Assembly (NCBI RefSeq): GCF_009646095.1 | Contig: NZ_CP045725.1 | Coordinates: 2,976,001 to 3,040,000, forward strand | Source: Raineyella fluvialis | Lineage (GTDB): Bacteria; Actinomycetota; Actinomycetes; Propionibacteriales; Propionibacteriaceae | DNA: 64,000 bases | Direction: 5' to 3' | Part shown: in pieces, positions 54,156 to 62,074 of the stretch | Position numbering within the stretch: position 1 is the first letter of the stretch | Layout: each line of letters starts with the position of its first letter | Program-made: the position numbers and the translations under genes | The notes under the pieces: generated by a model | What the model was told of the DNA's origin: nothing | Seen by the model: only the letters and a program-made list of their open reading frames with translations | Database searches by the model: none

Positions 54156-54866
54156 ATGAGCATGCCGTTCTACGTCGCGCCCGAACAGCAGATGAAGGAC
54201 CGCTCGGATTTCGCCCGCAAGGGCATCGCCAGGGGACGGGCGGTGGTGGTGCTGCGCTATCAGGACGGCATCTGCTTCGTGGCCGAGAACCGTTCGCTGG
54301 CCCTGCACAAGATCTCCGAGATCTATGACCGGATCGCCTTCGCCGCCGTGGGACGCTACAACGAGTTCGAACAGCTGCGGATCGCCGGCATCCAGCAGGC
54401 CGACCTGCGCGGCTACGCGTACGACCGCTCCGACGTCACCGGGCGGATGCTCGCGAACGCGTACGCTCAGCTGCTCGGGTCGACCTTCTCCTCCGGTGCC
54501 GACAAGCCGTTCGAGGTCGAGCTCGTCGTCGCCGAACTCGGCCACGACGGCAGCGACCAGATCTACCGGCTGACGTACGACGGGTCGATCGCCGACGAGG
54601 AGAACTTCGCCGCCATGGGCGGCGCCACCGAGACGATCGCGGAGGTGGTGCGCCGGGGGATCGACCCGCAGGCCGACCTCCGGACGGCGGTCCGGCTGGC
54701 GGTCAATGCCCTGTCGGCGGACACGTCGGCGCCGGCGCCCCGGGTGCTGGGGCCGGATTCGCTGGAGGTGGCGGTCCTTGACCGGACGCGGCCCCGGCCC
54801 CGGAAATTCAGGCGGATGAGTCGGACGGCCCTCGCCGGGCTGCTCGAGGAGGAGGGGACCAAGTGA
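54156..54866 (+). CDS. prcA: Proteasome alpha subunit
   Basis: Forms the outer rings of the 20S core that gate entry and contact the ATPase. The 236-residue protein starts [20 protein letters not shown], the actinobacterial alpha N-terminus, followed by [38 protein letters not shown] and [20 protein letters not shown]. There is no catalytic Thr, as expected. Start ATG 54156 follows GGAGGGAC. The next gene, tyrA, overlaps its stop by 4 bp; pafA, usually found here, is not in the window. Confidence 0.95.
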   Translation: MSMPFYVAPEQQMKDRSDFARKGIARGRAVVVLRYQDGICFVAENRSLALHKISEIYDRIAFAAVGRYNEFEQLRIAGIQQADLRGYAYDRSDVTGRMLANAYAQLLGSTFSSGADKPFEVELVVAELGHDGSDQIYRLTYDGSIADEENFAAMGGATETIAEVVRRGIDPQADLRTAVRLAVNALSADTSAPAPRVLGPDSLEVAVLDRTRPRPRKFRRMSRTALAGLLEEEGTK

Positions 54867-55933
54867 ACGACGTCAAGGAGCTCGACCCGACCGTGGTGCT
54901 GGGCACCGGGCTGCTGGGTGCCTCCGTCGGGGCCGCCCTGACCCGCGCCGGCGTGACAGTCCACCTGTCCGACGCCGTGCTGTCCCATGCCCGGGTCGCC
55001 GAGACGCTGGGCGCGGGCACCACAGCCAAGCCGGACCCGGCCGCCGTCCGCCTCGTCGTCGTCGCCACCCCGCCCCGCTCGCTCGCCGCCGTGATCGGGG
55101 AAGCCCTGGACCGCTATCCGAACGCCGCCGTCACCGACGTCGGCTCGGTGAAGGGGCGGGTCCTGCGCCAGCTGCAGGCGACCGGCCGCGACCTCTCGCG
55201 CTACCTCGGCTCCCACCCGATGGCGGGCAGCCAGCACTCCGGCCCGGTCAGCGCCAGTCCTGACCTCTTCTGCGACCGCACCTGGGCCGTCACGCCGCAC
55301 CGGGAGGTGACGGAGGCGACGGCCGACCGCGTCCGGGCACTGATCCGCTTGTGCGGCGCTCGCTACGTCGCCTTCACCCCGCAGGAGCACGACAGCGCGG
55401 TGGCGCAGGTGTCCCACCTGCCCCAACTGGTGTCGGTGCTGATGGCCGACCACCTGCTCGGCATCCCCAGCTCGCACCTCGCCCTGGCGGGGCAGGGCCT
55501 GCGGGACGTCACCCGGATCGCGGGCTCGGACCCGGGCCTGTGGGAGCAGATCATCGCCGGGAACGTCGACGCGCTGCGCCCCGAGCTGGAGGCGGTCCGC
55601 GCCCACCTGGACGAGATGATCGCCGCACTCGACGACCCGACGCACCGGGTCCGGCCGATCCTGCAGCGCGGGGTGAACGGCACCCGGCAGATCCCCGGCA
55701 AGCACGGGGCGCCGGCGATGGACTACGGGCACCTGGTCATCGAGATCCCGGACACTCCCGGTGCGCTGGCGCAGCTCTTCCGCGACATCGCCGACGCCGG
55801 GGTCAACATCGAGGACATCGACATCCAGCATGACCTGGTCCGTCAGGTCGGCTATCTCGAGGTCGCCGTGGAGCCCGGGCACGTCCGCGAGGTGTCGGAG
55901 GCGATGACGGCCGCCGGCTGGAAGCTCACGTAG
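54863..55933 (+). CDS. tyrA: Prephenate dehydrogenase
   Basis: Oxidises prephenate to 4-hydroxyphenylpyruvate with NAD(P) for tyrosine synthesis. The 356-residue protein has a Rossmann motif ([20 protein letters not shown]), the catalytic [33 protein letters not shown] and [17 protein letters not shown], and a C-terminal ACT-like domain ([20 protein letters not shown] ... GVNIEDIDI) for feedback control. GTG 54863 overlaps the prcA stop by 4 bp, so tyrosine synthesis and proteasome genes share a transcript here; the link looks positional rather than functional. cmk follows behind its own promoter. Confidence 0.94.
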   Translation: MNDVKELDPTVVLGTGLLGASVGAALTRAGVTVHLSDAVLSHARVAETLGAGTTAKPDPAAVRLVVVATPPRSLAAVIGEALDRYPNAAVTDVGSVKGRVLRQLQATGRDLSRYLGSHPMAGSQHSGPVSASPDLFCDRTWAVTPHREVTEATADRVRALIRLCGARYVAFTPQEHDSAVAQVSHLPQLVSVLMADHLLGIPSSHLALAGQGLRDVTRIAGSDPGLWEQIIAGNVDALRPELEAVRAHLDEMIAALDDPTHRVRPILQRGVNGTRQIPGKHGAPAMDYGHLVIEIPDTPGALAQLFRDIADAGVNIEDIDIQHDLVRQVGYLEVAVEPGHVREVSEAMTAAGWKLT

Positions 55934-56012
55934 GATCGGACGCTTCGCCGAAACGTCGCCCGGTGGCCACCTTCAGGACATCTGGGCGTCGGGAACCGTC
56001 GACATCGAAAGT

Positions 56013-56018
56013 TAGGGT
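56013..56018 (+). promoter_or_regulatory. -10 box of a leaderless transcript for cmk
   Basis: TAGGGT ends 7 nt before the GTG at 56026, the codon just ahead of the nucleotide-binding strand. It argues against the more upstream ATG. Confidence 0.5.
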
Positions 56019-56025
56019 GATCAGC

Positions 56026-56694
56026 GTGGTAGTCGTGGCCATCGACGGGCCGAGTGGGTCGGGGAAGTCCTCGACCTCCAAGGCCGTCGCCGAGCACTTC
56101 GGGTGGGCCTACCTCGACACGGGAGCGATGTATCGGGCGATGGCCTGGGCATGGCTCGCCTCCGGCATCGCCATCGAGGACACCGCAGCGGTGGCCGAGA
56201 TGGTCCGCCGGACGGACCTGCAGGTGGGGACCGATCCGGTGGCGCCGACGATCAGCGTCGACGGGACCGATGTCAGTGCCGCGATCCGCGAACCGCGGGT
56301 GTCGGCCGAGGTCTCCAAGGTCTCGTCGATCCAGGCCGTCCGGGACGACCTGATCGCCCGGCAGCGGGCGGTGATCGCGGCGGCCCCGGGCGGCATCGTC
56401 GTCGAGGGCCGGGACATCACCACCGTCGTCGCCCCCGACGCCGACGTCCGGATCCTGCTGGTCGCCGACCCCCAGGCGCGCGTCGCCCGCCGGGCAGCGG
56501 AGCTGGGGGAGAAGGCCACCGGCGCCGAGGTCACCGACCAGGTGATCCGCCGCGATCGGGACGACTCCCGCGTCACCGCCTTCACCGAGGCAGCCGAAGG
56601 CGTCACCGTCATTGATTCCACGTACGACGACCTGCCGACGGTGGTCGGCAGGGTCGTCACCCTCGTCGAGCAGACGCTCGCCGAGGAGCACTGA
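56026..56694 (+). CDS. cmk: Cytidylate kinase
   Basis: Phosphorylates CMP and dCMP. The 222-residue P-loop kinase has AIDGPSGSGKSSTSKAVAEH at the N-terminus, YLDTGAMYRAMAWAW, GRDITTVVAPDADVRILLVA and VTDQVIRRDRDDSR. GTG 56026 begins directly before the first strand and has a leaderless -10 box; the ATG at 55963 would add 21 unrelated residues. The cmk-plsC-der order that follows is common in actinobacteria. Confidence 0.95.
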   Translation: MVVVAIDGPSGSGKSSTSKAVAEHFGWAYLDTGAMYRAMAWAWLASGIAIEDTAAVAEMVRRTDLQVGTDPVAPTISVDGTDVSAAIREPRVSAEVSKVSSIQAVRDDLIARQRAVIAAAPGGIVVEGRDITTVVAPDADVRILLVADPQARVARRAAELGEKATGAEVTDQVIRRDRDDSRVTAFTEAAEGVTVIDSTYDDLPTVVGRVVTLVEQTLAEEH

Positions 56695-56710
56695 CCGAGA
56701 GGACCCCGCC

Positions 56711-57499
56711 ATGACCGTGGACACCCGGATCGACACGTCGGCAACGACGACAGCACCGGGGTCCGCGATCGTGGCCGACCTCCCGTTCACCGACCACCTG
56801 GACGCCTCCCGTCACGGACTGCTCAGGGGAATCGCCGGCCCGGGCCGCGCCATCGCCAGGGCACTGTGGGACATCCGGGTCCACGGCGCCGAGAACGTCC
56901 CCAGCACCGGCCCGGTCCTGCTGGCCGCCAACCACATCGCGACGATGGACGGGCCGCTGTCGGTGCTGATGTCCCCACGCCGCCCGACGTACGCCTTGGC
57001 GAAGCAGGAACTCTTCCGCGGTGCCCTCGGCGACCTGCTGCACCGCTCCGGCCAGATCCCGATCGCACGCGACGTCACGGTGGACCGTTCGGCCATCGAC
57101 CGGTGCATCCGGGTCCTCCGGGACGGCCAGGCTCTGGTGATCTTCCCCGAGGGCATGCGGGACACCGGGGAGTTCGCCTGGATCCGGTCCGGGGTCGCCT
57201 ACCTGGCGATGGTCACCGGGGCACCGATCGTGCCGGTGGCGATGCTCGGCACCCGGAAGGCCGGTGACAGCCCGCACAGCACGCCTCGGCTGCGCTCCCG
57301 GATGCACGTCGTCTACGGCACCCCGATCGCGATGCCCGCAGTGCCCTGGCCGCGCCGCCAACACGTCGTACGCACCGCTGCGGAGCACCTGCGGGTGGTG
57401 CTCGCCGCGCACGTCCGCCAGGCGGCCGAGTTGACCGGCATGCCGCTGCCCGGTGTTCCGCGGGACCGCATCGCCCGCACCGGAGTGCCGCTGCACTAG
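56711..57499 (+). CDS. 1-acyl-sn-glycerol-3-phosphate acyltransferase family protein
   Basis: A 262-residue PlsC-type acyltransferase that probably acylates lysophosphatidate at the inner face of the membrane. The HX4D motif is NHIATMDGPL, followed by RPTYALAKQELFRGALG, the substrate motif LVIFPEGMRDTGE and VPVAMLGTRKAG. There is no obvious membrane helix; peripheral binding is likely. ATG 56711 follows GAGAGGA. Between cmk and der it is conserved in many actinobacteria. The exact acyl acceptor is not determined. Confidence 0.88.
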   Translation: MTVDTRIDTSATTTAPGSAIVADLPFTDHLDASRHGLLRGIAGPGRAIARALWDIRVHGAENVPSTGPVLLAANHIATMDGPLSVLMSPRRPTYALAKQELFRGALGDLLHRSGQIPIARDVTVDRSAIDRCIRVLRDGQALVIFPEGMRDTGEFAWIRSGVAYLAMVTGAPIVPVAMLGTRKAGDSPHSTPRLRSRMHVVYGTPIAMPAVPWPRRQHVVRTAAEHLRVVLAAHVRQAAELTGMPLPGVPRDRIARTGVPLH

Positions 57500-57502
57500 G
57501 CT
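57497..57502 (+). promoter_or_regulatory. -10 box of a leaderless transcript for der
   Basis: TAGGCT ends 6 nt before the GTG at 57509; its TAG is also the stop codon of the upstream acyltransferase gene. It favours 57509 over an in-frame GTG at 57503. Confidence 0.45.
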
Positions 57503-57508
57503 GTGTCG

Positions 57509-58834
57509 GTGACCGAGAACCAGACCAAGCCCGTCGTCGCCATCGTCGGGCGCCCCAATGTCGGCAAGTCGACGCTGGTCAACCGCATCATCGGCCGCCG
57601 CGAGGCCGTGGTCCAGGACGTTCCCGGGGTCACCCGCGACCGCATCTCCTATGACGCCACCTGGAACGGGCGCGACTTCGTCGTCGTCGACACCGGTGGC
57701 TGGGCCTCCGACGCCAAGGGACTCGCCGCCCGGATCGCCGAGCAGGCGGAGCTGGCCATCAACGCCGCCGATGCCGTCGTCCTCGTCGTCGACGCCACCG
57801 TCGGCACACTTGACGAGGACCAGGCCGTGGTCAGCGTGCTGCGCAAGTCGCGCAAGCCCGTCGTGCTCGCGGCCAACAAGGTCGACGACCAGCGCACCGA
57901 GGCCGAGGCCTCCTCGATGTGGAACCTCGGCCTGGGCCAGCCGTGGCCGGTCTCCGCGATCCACGGACGCGGCACCGGCGACCTGCTCGACGCGATCGTC
58001 GAGGCCCTCCCCGAGACCTCGGCCGTCCCGGAGGAGGCCGTCGGCGGACCGCGCCGGGTGGCCATCGTCGGCAAGCCGAACGTCGGCAAGTCCTCCCTGC
58101 TCAACCGGCTGGTCGGAGCGCAGCGCGCCGTCGTCTCCGACATCTCCGGGACGACCGTGGACCCGGTCGACGAACTGGTCGAGGTCGGCGGTGAGGTCTA
58201 CCGCTTCATCGACACCGCGGGCCTGCGCAAGCGGGTCAAGGAGGCGTCGGGGCAGGAGTACTACGCCTCGCTGCGCACCGCCACCGCGATCGAGCGGGCC
58301 GAGGTCTGCGTCGCGGTGATCGACGCCTCCGAGGAGGTCTCCGAACAGGACCTGCGGATCCTGTCGATGGTCGAGGACGCGGGCCGGGCCCTGGTGATCG
58401 CCTTCAACAAGTGGGACCTGACCGACGAGGAGCGTCGTCGCTACCTGGAGCGTGAGATCGAACGCGACCTGGTGCAGTTCCAGTGGGCCGACCACGTCAA
58501 CATCTCCGCCCTCACCGGCCGCAACGTCGTCAAGCTGCGTACGGCCATCGACACCGCGATCGAGGGCTGGGAGACGCGCGTGTCGACCGGCAAGCTCAAC
58601 GCCTTCCTCGGGCGCCTCGTCGCGGCGCATCCGCACCCGTTGCGGGGCGGCAAGCAGTCGCGCATCCTCTTCGGCACCCAGGCGCAGGCCGGTCCGCCGA
58701 CGTTCGTCCTGTTCACCACGGGCGAGCTGGACGCGGGCTACGTACGTTTCGTGGAGCGGCGGCTGCGTGAGGACTTCGGTTTCCGCGGCACGCCGGTGCA
58801 CGTCGAGGTGCGGCCGCGCGCGAAGCGCTCCTGA
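57509..58834 (+). CDS. der: Ribosome biogenesis GTPase Der (EngA)
   Basis: Essential GTPase assisting 50S subunit assembly. The 441-residue protein has two tandem G domains: the first with [17 protein letters not shown] and NKVD; the second with [22 protein letters not shown] and NKWD. A C-terminal KH-like domain follows ([39 protein letters not shown]). Length is standard. Start GTG 57509 is set by the -10 box. A strong hairpin lies 20 bp past the stop, before the convergent transporter. Confidence 0.96.
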   Translation: MTENQTKPVVAIVGRPNVGKSTLVNRIIGRREAVVQDVPGVTRDRISYDATWNGRDFVVVDTGGWASDAKGLAARIAEQAELAINAADAVVLVVDATVGTLDEDQAVVSVLRKSRKPVVLAANKVDDQRTEAEASSMWNLGLGQPWPVSAIHGRGTGDLLDAIVEALPETSAVPEEAVGGPRRVAIVGKPNVGKSSLLNRLVGAQRAVVSDISGTTVDPVDELVEVGGEVYRFIDTAGLRKRVKEASGQEYYASLRTATAIERAEVCVAVIDASEEVSEQDLRILSMVEDAGRALVIAFNKWDLTDEERRRYLEREIERDLVQFQWADHVNISALTGRNVVKLRTAIDTAIEGWETRVSTGKLNAFLGRLVAAHPHPLRGGKQSRILFGTQAQAGPPTFVLFTTGELDAGYVRFVERRLREDFGFRGTPVHVEVRPRAKRS

Positions 58835-58853
58835 GCGGGGCCGAGTCAGCAGA

Positions 58854-58896
58854 ACAGGTCCGGGCTGGCGGAGTGACTCCGCCGGCCCGGACCTGT
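58854..58896. terminator. Strong bidirectional terminator between der and the sugar transporter
   Basis: A 20-bp inverted repeat, with one G-U pair, in which ACAGGTCCGGGC on the left pairs with GCCCGGACCTGT on the right around a loop of about three bases. It lies between two convergent genes. By far the strongest hairpin noticed in the window. Confidence 0.8.
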
Positions 58897-58915
58897 CGGC
58901 TGACCGGACCTGGTG

Positions 58916-60415
58916 TCAGACCACGGAGGTGGTCGCGTCCACCGAGGCCTCGCGACGTCCGCGCTTCTTTCCGAGGGTCTCCATGAAGTGCTCCTCGAGC
59001 CGTTCCAGGGTGATGCCGTGACTCTCCGGCACCGAGGTGGCGACGAAGACCACCGCCACAGCGTTCACCGCCGCGAAGGCGAAGAAGGTGCCGAATCCGA
59101 TCGACTGGGTGAGCATCGGGAACACCTGGGCGATGAGCATGTTCGTGCCCCACAGCAGGAAGACGGTCACGCCGATCATGGCGCCGCGCATCCGCAGCGG
59201 GAAGATCTCGGAGACCATCAGCCACACCAGCGGTCCGACGGTGCCCTGCATGATGAAGACGAAGACCACGATGATGCCCAGCAGGAGCCAACGGCGAGCC
59301 GGGTCGGTGGTGCTCATCTGGGTGCCGACCACGCCGGCCAGGACGTGGGCGATCGTGATGGCGGCGAAGCCGAAGAGCAGGACCGTACGACGGTTGAACC
59401 GGTCGATCACGAACTTCAGGGCGATGATCATGGCGGTCACGGAGGCGACACCGCTGAACACGTTGACGATCAGGGCGATCTGGTGGGAGAAGCCGGCGTC
59501 CTGCAGGACCAGCTCGCCGTAGTACATCATCGAGTTGATGCCGGTCAGCTGCTGGAAGGCCGCCAGGCCGATACCGATCAGCAACAGGCGTCGCATCCAC
59601 GGGGTGCGCATGACCTCGGTGAGGTGGCCGGACTGCTCCTCACGGGTGATCTGGGCCAGTTCGCGCACCTCGGCCATCTCGGCGAGGGCGCGCTCCTCAC
59701 TGCGCACTTGGCGCAGGACGTCGAGGGCCTCGGCGTCGCGCCCCTGCAGGACGAGCCAGCGCGGGCTCTCCGGCATCCGGAGCATGCCGACGAAGAGGAA
59801 GATCGCCGGGAGGGCGGCGACGGTCATCATGTAGCGCCAGGTGTGGGGCGTCGCCTCGAAGGCGTTGCCGATGATGGCGTTGATGAGGAAGGCGAGGAAC
59901 TGGCCGCCGACGATCATCAGTTCGTTGCGGCTGACGATGGAACCACGCTGCTCGAACGGCGCGACCTCACCCAGGTAGACCGGGACGGTCACCGAGGCTC
60001 CACCGACGGCCAGGCCGAGCAGGAACCGGAAGGTGAGCAGAGCCTCGTAGTTCCAGGAGGCGACCGCCCCGATCGCCGCGACGAAGAACATCACCGCGAG
60101 GACGACGATAAGGCGCCGACGTCCGAACTTGTCCGACAGACGACCGCCGACGAAGGCACCGATGGCGGCGCCCGCCAGCAGGATGGAGGTGATCAGGCCG
60201 ACCTCCGCGGCCGACAGCTCGGCGCCGGCCGAGCCGGTGAGGACGGGGTCCACCTTCATGAACCCCAGCGCGCCGTTGAGCACGCCGGTGTCGTACCCGA
60301 AGAGCAGGCCACCGAAGGTGGCGATCACTGCGACCCAGCCGAGTCGACGGCTGTACGCGCCATGCCCGATGGCGGGCAGAGTACTCGCACCGGCTGATGT
60401 GCTGTTGGTTGACAC
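58916..60415 (-). CDS. Sugar porter family MFS transporter
   Basis: A 499-residue, 12-helix transporter of the sugar porter family (glucose, xylose, arabinose or inositol proton symporters). Signature motifs: ATFGGLLFGYDTGVLNGAL in helix 1, GGRLSDKFGRRRLI, RFLLGLAVGGASVTVPVYLG with EVAP, PESPRWLVLQGR before the central loop, and the second-half QQLTGINSMMYYGE and PLVWLMVSEIFPLRMRG. The sugar cannot be named. GTG 60415 follows AGGAGAAA. Transcription seems to start at a consensus promoter about 130 bp upstream, overlapped by a palindrome, so it is likely regulated. It is a single-gene unit. Confidence 0.9.
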   Translation of the reverse strand: MSTNSTSAGASTLPAIGHGAYSRRLGWVAVIATFGGLLFGYDTGVLNGALGFMKVDPVLTGSAGAELSAAEVGLITSILLAGAAIGAFVGGRLSDKFGRRRLIVVLAVMFFVAAIGAVASWNYEALLTFRFLLGLAVGGASVTVPVYLGEVAPFEQRGSIVSRNELMIVGGQFLAFLINAIIGNAFEATPHTWRYMMTVAALPAIFLFVGMLRMPESPRWLVLQGRDAEALDVLRQVRSEERALAEMAEVRELAQITREEQSGHLTEVMRTPWMRRLLLIGIGLAAFQQLTGINSMMYYGELVLQDAGFSHQIALIVNVFSGVASVTAMIIALKFVIDRFNRRTVLLFGFAAITIAHVLAGVVGTQMSTTDPARRWLLLGIIVVFVFIMQGTVGPLVWLMVSEIFPLRMRGAMIGVTVFLLWGTNMLIAQVFPMLTQSIGFGTFFAFAAVNAVAVVFVATSVPESHGITLERLEEHFMETLGKKRGRREASVDATTSVV

Positions 60416-60553
60416 GTCATTTCTCCTGTCCGGTCCGGGATTGCTCGGACCTTCGAGGCCTTATCGGTGGGTCGAAGCGACCGAACCGCCCTACGGCCTC
60501 ATTGCCTGTGTGGGGCCAGGTCGGCGACGTGTTCACCGACCGGCTTGTCTACG

Positions 60554-60582
60554 ACGGTATTTGGCACGCTCCAATATGTCAA
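60554..60582 (-). promoter_or_regulatory. Consensus-like promoter of the sugar transporter
   Basis: On the minus strand a perfect -35 TTGACA (60582-60577) is followed by 17 bp and -10 TACCGT (60559-60554). This is the best match to a housekeeping promoter in the window. The leader would be about 130 nt. Confidence 0.7.
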
Positions 60583-60587
60583 GACAT
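60576..60587. promoter_or_regulatory. Operator-like palindrome over the -35 box
   Basis: ATGTC-AA-GACAT, a perfect inverted repeat with 5-bp arms, overlaps the -35 element of the transporter promoter. Such a position suits a repressor. No regulator gene lies nearby. Confidence 0.45.
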
Positions 60588-60767
60588 TTGAACCTATGAG
60601 TGGTGACGTGGATATGAGGCCCGACTGCCTGATGGACGGGGACAGGGAGGCTGGGCCCGAGAGTTTGGCGTGGTTGTGCGGGTTGATGACGTCTTGAACC
60701 CGTCAAGTCACTACGTCAAACGTCCTGACAAAGAGGCGCAGGGTGCGCGTCGCGGATGACTCCCGGG

Positions 60768-61385
60768 TCAGGAAACGTCGTCGTCCACGCCGCGGGCGAC
60801 GAGCGCCTCGCCCATCGCGTCGGCCTCGCGGAGAGCCCGCACGATCAGCGGGACGGCGAACGCCTTCCAGCTGCTGCCGGTGCCGCGGGCCAGTTGCGCC
60901 TCCCGGACCTGGGTGGCCAGATCCGCCACCAGCGGGACGCACCGGATGCCGAGGGTCAGCAGGAGACCGACCCGGTCGGGGTCGACGCCGAACCGACGCA
61001 ACGGCCCGACGACCCGTACGACGGCGTCGATCAGGGCGGACGTCGGGGTGGTGAGGGTGACCAGGGCCGCGGCCAGGACCAGCAGCACGATGGTGAACGT
61101 GACCACGACGGCGCGCTGCCAGCTGGCCGTCCAGACGTGGTAGGCGGCGGTGAAGGCCAGCAGCCACAGCATCGGGCGCACCTGCCGGACGATGACGCCC
61201 AGCCCCATCCCGGCCACGGCGTACGCCCCCACGAGCAGGGCGACGAGGGTGAGGACGAGCCACCAGTAGGTGAGGAACACCGAGCAGCCGCCGAGCACCA
61301 GCAGGCTGAGGAGCTTGGGGCCGGCGCCGATCCGGTGCAGCACGCTGTCGCCGGGCCGGTACAGGCCGAGGGTGGACTGCATCAA
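60768..61385 (-). CDS. bioN: ECF transporter transmembrane component (BioN/EcfT)
   Basis: Energy-coupling membrane subunit of a biotin ECF importer. The 205-residue protein has about five helices (LLSLLVLGGCSVFLTYWWLV, LVALLVGAYAVAGMGLG, AVVVTFTIVLLVLAAALV) and two cytosolic coupling helices with the ARG signature (REAQLARG and EALVARG) that contact the ATPase. Assignment to biotin rests on bioY in the same operon. Its start overlaps the bioM stop by 4 bp. It is the last gene of the bioY operon. Confidence 0.9.
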   Translation of the reverse strand: MMQSTLGLYRPGDSVLHRIGAGPKLLSLLVLGGCSVFLTYWWLVLTLVALLVGAYAVAGMGLGVIVRQVRPMLWLLAFTAAYHVWTASWQRAVVVTFTIVLLVLAAALVTLTTPTSALIDAVVRVVGPLRRFGVDPDRVGLLLTLGIRCVPLVADLATQVREAQLARGTGSSWKAFAVPLIVRALREADAMGEALVARGVDDDVS

Positions 61386-62074
61386 GCCGTCATCAGCTCC
61401 CGGTAGTACGCCACCGCAGCGGCAGGGGAGTCGTCGGCGACGAGGCGGCCGTCGTCGAAGACGAGCACCCGGTCGAAGGTCTCCAGCAGGTGCAGGTGGT
61501 GGGTGACGAGCAGGACGGACTGGTCGAGGTCGGCGACGACCTCCCCGATGATGCGGGCGTTGCGCAGGTCGAGCAGGGTGGTGGGCTCGTCCATCACCAG
61601 GATGTCGGGACGGGTGACGAGGACCGACGCCAGGGCGAGCAACTGCTTCTGTCCGCCGGAGAGGAGATGGGCGGGGTGATCGGCGTGACCGGCCAGGCCG
61701 AAGCGTTCCAGCAGATCGTTGACCCGGCGGGAAATCTCCTCCTTGGCCAGCTTGCTGCGCCGCAGTCCGAAGGCGACGTCCTCGGCGACCGTCGGCATGA
61801 TGATCTGGTTGTCGGGGTCGGTGAAGAGGAAACCGACATGCTTGCGGATCTCCTTGGCCTGCGTGGCGGTGTCGCGGCCGTCGACCAGGATCCTGCCCTG
61901 GGTGGGGACGATGAGTCCGTTGATCATCCGGGCGAAGGTGGACTTGCCCGATCCGTTGTGGCCGACCACGCCCACGCGACGCTCGGTCAACCGCACCGAG
62001 ACGTCCTTGAGGACCGTACGGGCGGTCGGTCCGTCACCGTAGGTGTGGGTGACGTGGTCGGCCTCGATCAACAC
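61382..62074 (-). CDS. bioM: ECF transporter ATPase (BioM/EcfA)
   Basis: ATP-binding subunit powering biotin uptake. The 230-residue ABC ATPase has Walker A GHNGSGKST, a Q-loop region (TDPDNQIIMPTVAEDVAFGL) typical of EcfA, signature LLSGGQKQLLALA, Walker B ILVMDEPTTLLD and the His switch THHLH. Start is GTG 62074 (VLIEADHVTHTYGDGPTART), overlapping the end of the thiolase-like gene by 7 bp; longer in-frame sequence upstream is antisense-like and is discarded. It is coupled to bioN downstream. Confidence 0.92.
   Translation of the reverse strand: MLIEADHVTHTYGDGPTARTVLKDVSVRLTERRVGVVGHNGSGKSTFARMINGLIVPTQGRILVDGRDTATQAKEIRKHVGFLFTDPDNQIIMPTVAEDVAFGLRRSKLAKEEISRRVNDLLERFGLAGHADHPAHLLSGGQKQLLALASVLVTRPDILVMDEPTTLLDLRNARIIGEVVADLDQSVLLVTHHLHLLETFDRVLVFDDGRLVADDSPAAAVAYYRELMTA

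Larger units (their letters stand above)
60416..60767. other. Intergenic region upstream of the sugar transporter
   Basis: The longest non-coding stretch of the window (352 bp). It has a higher A/T content than its surroundings. It holds the transporter promoter and operator-like palindrome (60554-60587), a hairpin in the leader (60432-60451, GGTCCG/CGGACC) next to the ribosome binding site, and near bioN an inverted repeat CTTGA/TCAAG (60693-60707) followed by more GTCAA-type half sites. I see no convincing gene in it. Confidence 0.6.
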
